Of a stretch of 64,000 bases of DNA, positions 58,519 to 64,000 are shown one piece after another. This stretch comes from Aquilaria yunnanensis (taxonomy: Eukaryota; Streptophyta; Magnoliopsida; Malvales; Thymelaeaceae), in contig CM077600.1 in assembly GCA_039654915.1 (NCBI GenBank), forward strand, positions 32,869,992 to 32,933,991, given 5' to 3'. Below the pieces are notes generated by a model. That model was not told where the DNA came from, ran no database searches, and was given only the letters and a program-made list of their open reading frames with translations. Every line of letters begins with the position of its first letter. The stretch's first letter is position 1. A program made the position numbers and the translations under genes.

Positions 58519-59130
58519 TCATTTGTTACCACTATAATGCCAAACTTTTTTACCATTATCTTGCTCTTTATCTTCAATTTGTTCCAACTCCTCAACTTTT
58601 GGTTTCCAATAGGTGTTTCCTTCTACATGTGAAGAATTTAGCAATGCATATATGTTAAATGTATCCTGATCCATTTGCATACTAGATTCATATGAATTGA
58701 CTAGACAATTTACTCCCTTCTTGAATATAATTTTCCACAATAATGTTGATGATATGGACATTTTCACTTTCATCTTTCTTTTCATGTGGTTGCTTAAGCA
58801 AGTTGAAAAGATTTAGCTCTAATATGGTATTCCCAAATGACAACTTCATCAGTTCATTCCTGCAATTAATCAAAGTGTTAGAAATTGTTAAAAATAGATG
58901 TCCTAAAATAACGGGTATTGAATTCTTAATTTTCATTGGCAATGTGCCTAAAATAATAAAATTTACAGGATATGTGAATTTATTAACTTGGACTAACACA
59001 TCTTCAACAACTCATCTAGGCACTTTTACTGATTTATTAGCAAGTAAAAAAGTTACATCAGTTGATTTTAGCTCACCCAAATTTAGTTTTCGATAAATTT
59101 AATATAGATGTAAGTTTATACTGGTCCTAA
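58519..59130 (-). pseudogene. Athila-like protease, broken
   Basis: The frame 58999-58688 contains VNKFTYPVNFIILGTLPMKI, then IPVILGHLFL and ISNTLINCRN. This follows the Athila pattern DKFIFPADFIVLD...IPIILGRPFLATGRALIDV. Flanking frames continue with degraded linker. Confidence 0.7.
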
Positions 59131-59379
59131 GATCAAATAATGATTGCTTAATTTTATGTTCTTTAATACAGCATGAAATTGTAGGACAACAAGGATACTT
59201 GTATTTTAAAGTAGTATTGTTTTGAATAATAAAACTTACATGCTCGGCCAAGAAAGTTTTTTTCTTTTTCACATTTTGTTTTCTTTAACAGTGCACAAAT
59301 CCTTAAAAACTTTGGCATAATAAGGCACCTGTGTAATCATATCCAATAAGGGAATATTGATATTTACCTACTTGAAAAT

Positions 59380-60840
59380 ATTAAGAATTTTAGGATTATG
59401 ATTCATCTTCTTAGCAACAGTTAATAATTAAGGAAATAAATGTGCTTGTGGAGATTCAATCTGCTCTTCGTTTAGTATAAGTTCAACCTCTTATTTACTC
59501 TTAGAAGTTAACTCATCGTCTCTTTCACAAAAATCAGGAATAGATTTCTCAATAACCTTACCGTTGTGGAGTGTATTGATTCATTTCACTTGATCCATAG
59601 ATTGACATTTGGGATTTGATTGTGGTTGAAAAGGAAATTGCCCTTTCTCCTAAATGTTGAGTGTAAATGCAAATTTTACAATAGTATCTTTCAAATCAGT
59701 CATTGTTTGACTTGTTTAAACAATGATGGACTCTTACTTCTCAATTCATACATACAATATATCTTCAAAAATTTTCCTAAAAGGAGGAACATAAATCATA
59801 TGCCCTTGAGAATATTGAAAATTCTATTAGGTGTAGGAAGGTGGTTGTGACGGTTATGCATAATTATCATTTCTTTAACTAAAGTTCAGATGATTCTTCT
59901 AACTAGGATTATAAGTCTGTGAGTATAGCTTTTGGGTTAGTTTATTGAAGTTATTCAAAGCATTTACTTGTTAATGAAGACATTGTTTGGAAGGAGGCAA
60001 GGTTGGACAATTACTAGTTAAATGGTCATTTGTTTCACAAATGTGACAAACAACTTCTTCAATGGATTTTAATTGACCAGTTTTCTTTGTTTCTAATGCC
60101 TCAATCTTTCTGGTTAAAGATGCAAATTTTTATTAAAAATCTTTATCTTCCTTAAGATGGTAAATACCACCACCTAATGCAAGAGATTAAGTTTTACCTG
60201 GGGCCTCATAAGTACCAGCAGTGTCTCAATTCTGTGCTTTCTCTATTCTCTGTTAGCAAGTCTAGATAATTCATTCCCTCATCAGGGTCTTTATCTTCAA
60301 ATGTTTCATTATACATCAATTCTACAATTTTCCCTCCCCTAGGTGTCAAACCTTTATAAAAATGAGAGACTATTTTCCATTTCTCAAAACCATTATGTAG
60401 GCAAGTATTAAGTAAATCTTTGTATTTTTCATAACACTGGTAAAAAATTTCTTCTAATTTTTGTGTGAAAGTGGTGATTTATCTTTTGAAATTATTTGTT
60501 TTGTGGGTTGAATTTTTTTTTAAAAAAATTTGTTATTGTAATTCATCATATAAGTTAATGGAGCTTGACCTAAGATTCTGTAGCCATACTTTAACTTTAT
60601 TTTTTAAAGAAAAAGAAAAAAATGTAAGCCTGATGGTGTTCATGCTACAGTTTAAGTTATTATAAACCTTGTCAAATTCTTTCAAATGTAAATATGAATT
60701 TTCAGAATCAAAGCCATAAAAGGTTGGTAAATGTTGAATAATACCTGACATAAAGTTGAAGTGAGATGCATTAAAGGGGAAAACTAAACATGATGATACA
60801 CTATTTCTTATAAGGTTCATGTGTTATCTAAGGATCCTAA
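59380..60840 (-). pseudogene. Athila-like gag, broken
   Basis: The N-terminal gag core is open at 60820-60533 (MNLIRNSVSSCLVFPFN, FDSENSYLHLKEFDKVYNNL, IRLTFFSFSLKNKVKVWLQ). It continues through WKIVSHFYKGLTPRGGKIVE at about 60330. A CCHC knuckle CHICETNDHLTSNC is intact at about 60010-60055. Stops and shifts separate the parts. Confidence 0.75.
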
Positions 60841-61142
60841 GCCGATTTTGGTCATTATGTAGAGAATAATTCTCCTCTTGGTCATTAATGCATTTAGACA
60901 TGCTTGAAGAATAGAAAAATTCTCTTACCGGTTTGCCACTTGATCTACATAACTACGTTCTCATATATATGCAAAACATTAACAAGGAAAATAAATATGA
61001 TTAACAAAAAAGGTTAGAGGTTTAACCTTCCATATAATGAATAGAAAATGTATGAGGTTTAAGCTTCCATTTAACAACAATAAAAATAAAAAAAAATAAG
61101 GATAAAACAAGATGAAAAACATAAACTTGTACTCTGATTTTA

Positions 61143-61165
61143 CTTCTCTGGCAACAGCATAAAAA
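61143..61165 (-). other. Degenerate primer-binding site
   Basis: On the minus strand the phrase aagttttttatgctgttgcc then agagaag resembles the Athila arrangement AGTTTTTGGCGCCGTTGCC then GGGGAAG (tRNA-Asp type), with several substitutions. It lies between the LTR-like region and gag. Confidence 0.45.
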
Positions 61166-62450
61166 ACTTATTGCACTTTAGTAGTTGTAACCCAAGTGTT
61201 GGCTGTCATAAGTAGTAAGATCTCGAAGTCTAAGTGTCAAACTACAGGGAAATGAATTAAGAAATATAAATTAAAAAGTTTTTAACAAAAAAATTTTTGG
61301 TGTAAGGTGTGAATAGCGTGGATTAAAACTCAAATTCAAATAAATAGCTAAGGTTATGTGTTCTACTTTTTGTATATTAATTATGATTAATTTTGGTCTG
61401 TGTTGCCACTCAATCGGGATCCACAAATAAAAGAGATTCCAATTAAAGAATTTAATAATTAAATTTCAAAAATATTATGCATTAGTTAATATTAGTTTTC
61501 ATTGATCTTATAATGCCAATACTTGCAAATGGGTTTAAGTATCTATCATATCAATCTTTATCTACAATAACTTAAGATTCTAACATAGCCAGTAGAGCCA
61601 TGCTTTATATAAGGAACCAAGTAACTTTTGTGTCAATAATCGACTATAATGAATCAAGACTTCTATTAAACAAGAAGGGTAACTAAATTAATTAAGAAAA
61701 TAAATATTAATAATATTAAAATCCATTTAAATTAGCATAAACTTTATACCAAAAGTTTTACCTTTTCACCTTAGAAAAAAAAATTAGTTAGATATGATAA
61801 AAGTAAACAACATGTATAAAAATGAAATAAACATAAATTGAAAAACCAAAAGAAGAACAAGAACAGAGCACTTTGAATAGAGTTATGAGATAGAAAACAA
61901 GAACTCTTACTTTGCCTAGGAACCAACTTAATTCCCTCTCCCATAGTCTATTTATAGAGCTTGGGGGATGGGGTAGGTGAAATATAAATCAACAGAGGCG
62001 ATTGAAAATTCTTTTAATTTTTTGACTGCTGTACACATTAATTCAGCTCTTCATCAAAACACAAGATTTGTAGATCTTTTACTTAGTTTCAAATGATAGC
62101 TTGATCATTCAAAACCGATATTTGTAACTCAAGTTAAGATTTTTCTATTGAAACTGCTCTTCAACACGTGGCAAAATAGATATTCTCATTTATAACTAGA
62201 TTTCGGCAATGAAAACAATCACATTGGTTCTCGGCATATAAAGTAGAGTTGAAGATATATGTGTTGGATTTCAGATAGATTTAAAATCATTCAATTTGGA
62301 TATCTATAGCTCTAGATATGATTTTTCTCGTGAAAGATCGGCAAACATGCAAATGATGGAACTGATTCTATTTGTGATCTAAATTTGGCCTCTTTTATCT
62401 CTCAATTAGGCTGGACCATGAACAAAAAATTGTTGATAATTGTGGCACTG
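61166..62450 (-). repeat. Probable 5' LTR of the minus-strand Athila-like element
   Basis: Position, a minus-strand TATA box at 61949-61956 and the following primer-binding site mark this as the 5' LTR. Its outer end cannot be fixed because the 3' LTR is missing from the window. No gene is seen. Confidence 0.5.
61949..61956 (-). promoter_or_regulatory. TATA box of the Athila-like LTR
   Basis: On the minus strand it reads CTATAAATAG, about 790 bp upstream of the primer-binding site. Confidence 0.5.
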
Positions 62451-64000
62451 ATCATTGGTCCAAGCATTATGAGATATCATGATTTTATACACCTACATAA
62501 AAATATTTATTTTGAATATTTTGTAAATATGGATAAATAGTAACCCGTGTATGAACAGTAAATAAACATATAAAGCGTTGCCGCCGTATGAATATTGAAA
62601 CACAGTGAGTAGTAACTTCATGTATGAACAATGAATATGCATGAATAGTAACGTGATGGAATAACTGCTCTTATTAAAAAAATTAATCATACTCAAAGTA
62701 TATAATAGTGATTTAAACTCTTAATAACTATGTACTTATGAATAATCATCAACTCATTACTAACAGCGAAACAATAAACATGATCAAGCAAACACACATG
62801 AATTTAACATGGTTTGGCTCTTAACTTGCCCACATCTACGGATGAGAGAAATCAACTTAAATAAAACATAGAAACTACAATAGAGATATACCCTTAATGC
62901 TCACATTAGCCTATGGATCCTCTATGCACTATTGACAACCCAATACCTTATCCTCACATAACACAAGATATAAGAATCATAAAAGACTTCTCGTCCTAGT
63001 TATCTTCGGCATTTAGACTTTTCCTCCCTCTTGAAATCATCACAACTTGCCTCTTCATTACGTTGACTTTTCTTTCATACTCAAATTTCTAATACAACAA
63101 GTTTTTTTATAGGTGACATACAAACCCAAACCAAGAAAAAATAAGAAAATCAAATCCTAAACAAATAGGAATAATACCAAACCCTAAATAAACTAAATTT
63201 TTAAAGCTTCTTAGATTTAAGCCAACAAACTTAACAGTCCAATAAATAAAACTATCTTGTATTTTAACCAAATTTCACACAAGCCTAATCTGAATTTTTA
63301 TTCCGTTTGTCCCAAGCATGCCTCATCCTATATAGTTTTATGACCTATTTTTCAATTTTCAGAGCCAATGGAGGGTTTACCAATTTACAGTTTAGTCTAG
63401 AACATCTATTACAAATCCATAAAAATGACAGAACATGTGCTGTACTTAAAACTTTCATCTCAAAACTGTAAGAGTTACTAAACATGTAGGAGTTCGTTCT
63501 CTTCCATAAGGCCCATGTAGTTATAAACACTGTAGCCTCCTAAACTTTAAGCTACATCTTACTTAGAAAGTGTGTTGGCCTTTTGTTTAAGAGCTCTTGT
63601 AAGTTCAGACCTCTTGGTACATCCACCAATTAAAGATCATTTGCCATGCTTTTTTAGCTGACCTGCATAAACCAGTAGGTGAATTACTAGTATATGATTG
63701 TTAGTTCAAGTAGACAATTACCAAACATGCTAGATTGCAAAAACATTTTATTTAATGTATTACTAATTTTTAAAAATCACTTTAGACAAACTAAACTCAC
63801 ATTTCTCATATTTTGTTGTTCACTTATTTATTTTCTTATATGTCTTTTTCATTTGTAAAATATTTATTAATATGTTTTTGATAATTTTTTTTATCCCGCT
63901 GCAATGTTAAGAGTTTAAATTAGTTGATAAATAATCAATAAGCATTTTGTTGAATAAGACTTTCTTACAAAAAAAATTAATTAATGAATAAGTATAAGAG
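62451..64000. other. AT-rich sequence, no gene seen
   Basis: At 62510-62660, minus-strand phrases gttactattcat, ttgttcatacatga and actgttcatac repeat irregularly, as in some plant LTRs. At 62760-62960 the phrases acacacatgaatttaacatg and gtttggctct recall the end of a copia LTR, but no partner is visible. The rest has only short fortuitous frames. Confidence 0.35.

Larger units (their letters stand above)
39690..62450 (-). mobile_element. Degenerate Athila-like Ty3-gypsy element, split by the hAT (outer limits approximate)
   Basis: Minus-strand remnants lie on both sides of the hAT insertion. To the right are, from high to low coordinate, a 5' LTR-like region with TATA box, a degraded primer-binding site, gag, protease and RT. 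To the left are RNase H and the start of integrase. The sequence is continuous once the hAT and its GCACCAAC duplication are removed. The rest of integrase and the 3' LTR are missing at the left end. It is heavily decayed, hence older than the elements nested in it. Confidence 0.75.

Noticed and set aside
62760..62960. Solo copia LTR
   Set aside because: The phrase pattern is suggestive, but I found no TG/CA boundaries, target-site duplication or partner copy in the window.
1..64000. rRNA, tRNA or small-RNA genes
   Set aside because: Only tRNA-complementary primer-binding sites were seen. No cloverleaf, 5S box or rRNA-like segment was noticed on reading; a tRNAscan run would settle this.

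Overview
The window looks like a transposon-rich, AT-rich intergenic stretch of an angiosperm nuclear chromosome, most likely a dicot. Every confident coding region is a mobile-element protein or a gene fragment carried by one. I saw no rRNA, tRNA, CRISPR array, bacterial operon or intact host gene. The plant assignment rests on Ty1-copia elements primed by initiator-Met tRNA, Ty3-gypsy elements of the Tat/Ogre and Athila kinds, BED-finger hAT transposons, Mutator-like (MULE) elements, a TRIM, and a captured exon of the plant REDUCED CHLOROPLAST COVERAGE/clustered-mitochondria family. I cannot name the species.

Layout. 1-7780: a non-autonomous Tat/Ogre-like LTR element with only a gag N-terminus left, long in-frame tandem repeats and a 1.94 kb 3' LTR. 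8022-16257: a decayed Ty1-copia element on the minus strand, interrupted at 10344-11267 by a non-autonomous hAT element. 16258-18290: T-rich non-coding DNA. 18560-19323: a possible but weak host gene fragment. 19324-22284: four small elements in a row (hAT MITE, TRIM with identical LTRs, probable hAT-like MITE, MULE MITE). 22823-38890: a MULE (about 1.5 kb of its own sequence) split by a second MULE at 23444-33380, itself split by an Athila-like gypsy element, and also split by a minus-strand copia element at 33829-38485. From about 39690 to beyond 62 kb: a decayed minus-strand Athila-like element split by a 6.2 kb hAT transposon (40315-57700), which is in turn split by an 11.2 kb Tat-lineage gypsy element (41002-52179).

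Target-site duplications at the joints order most insertions. On the right: Athila-like, then hAT, then Tat gypsy. In the middle: outer MULE, then inner MULE, then Athila-like, with the copia element independently inside the outer MULE.

Four things deserve most attention. The Tat element carries an antisense four-exon gene with its own TATA box and frame-coherent splice sites. The hAT carries an exon of a REC/CLU-family host gene that ends at a splice donor. The TRIM has two identical 166-bp LTRs. The hAT transposase is interrupted only by three in-frame TGA codons, with its catalytic residues still present.
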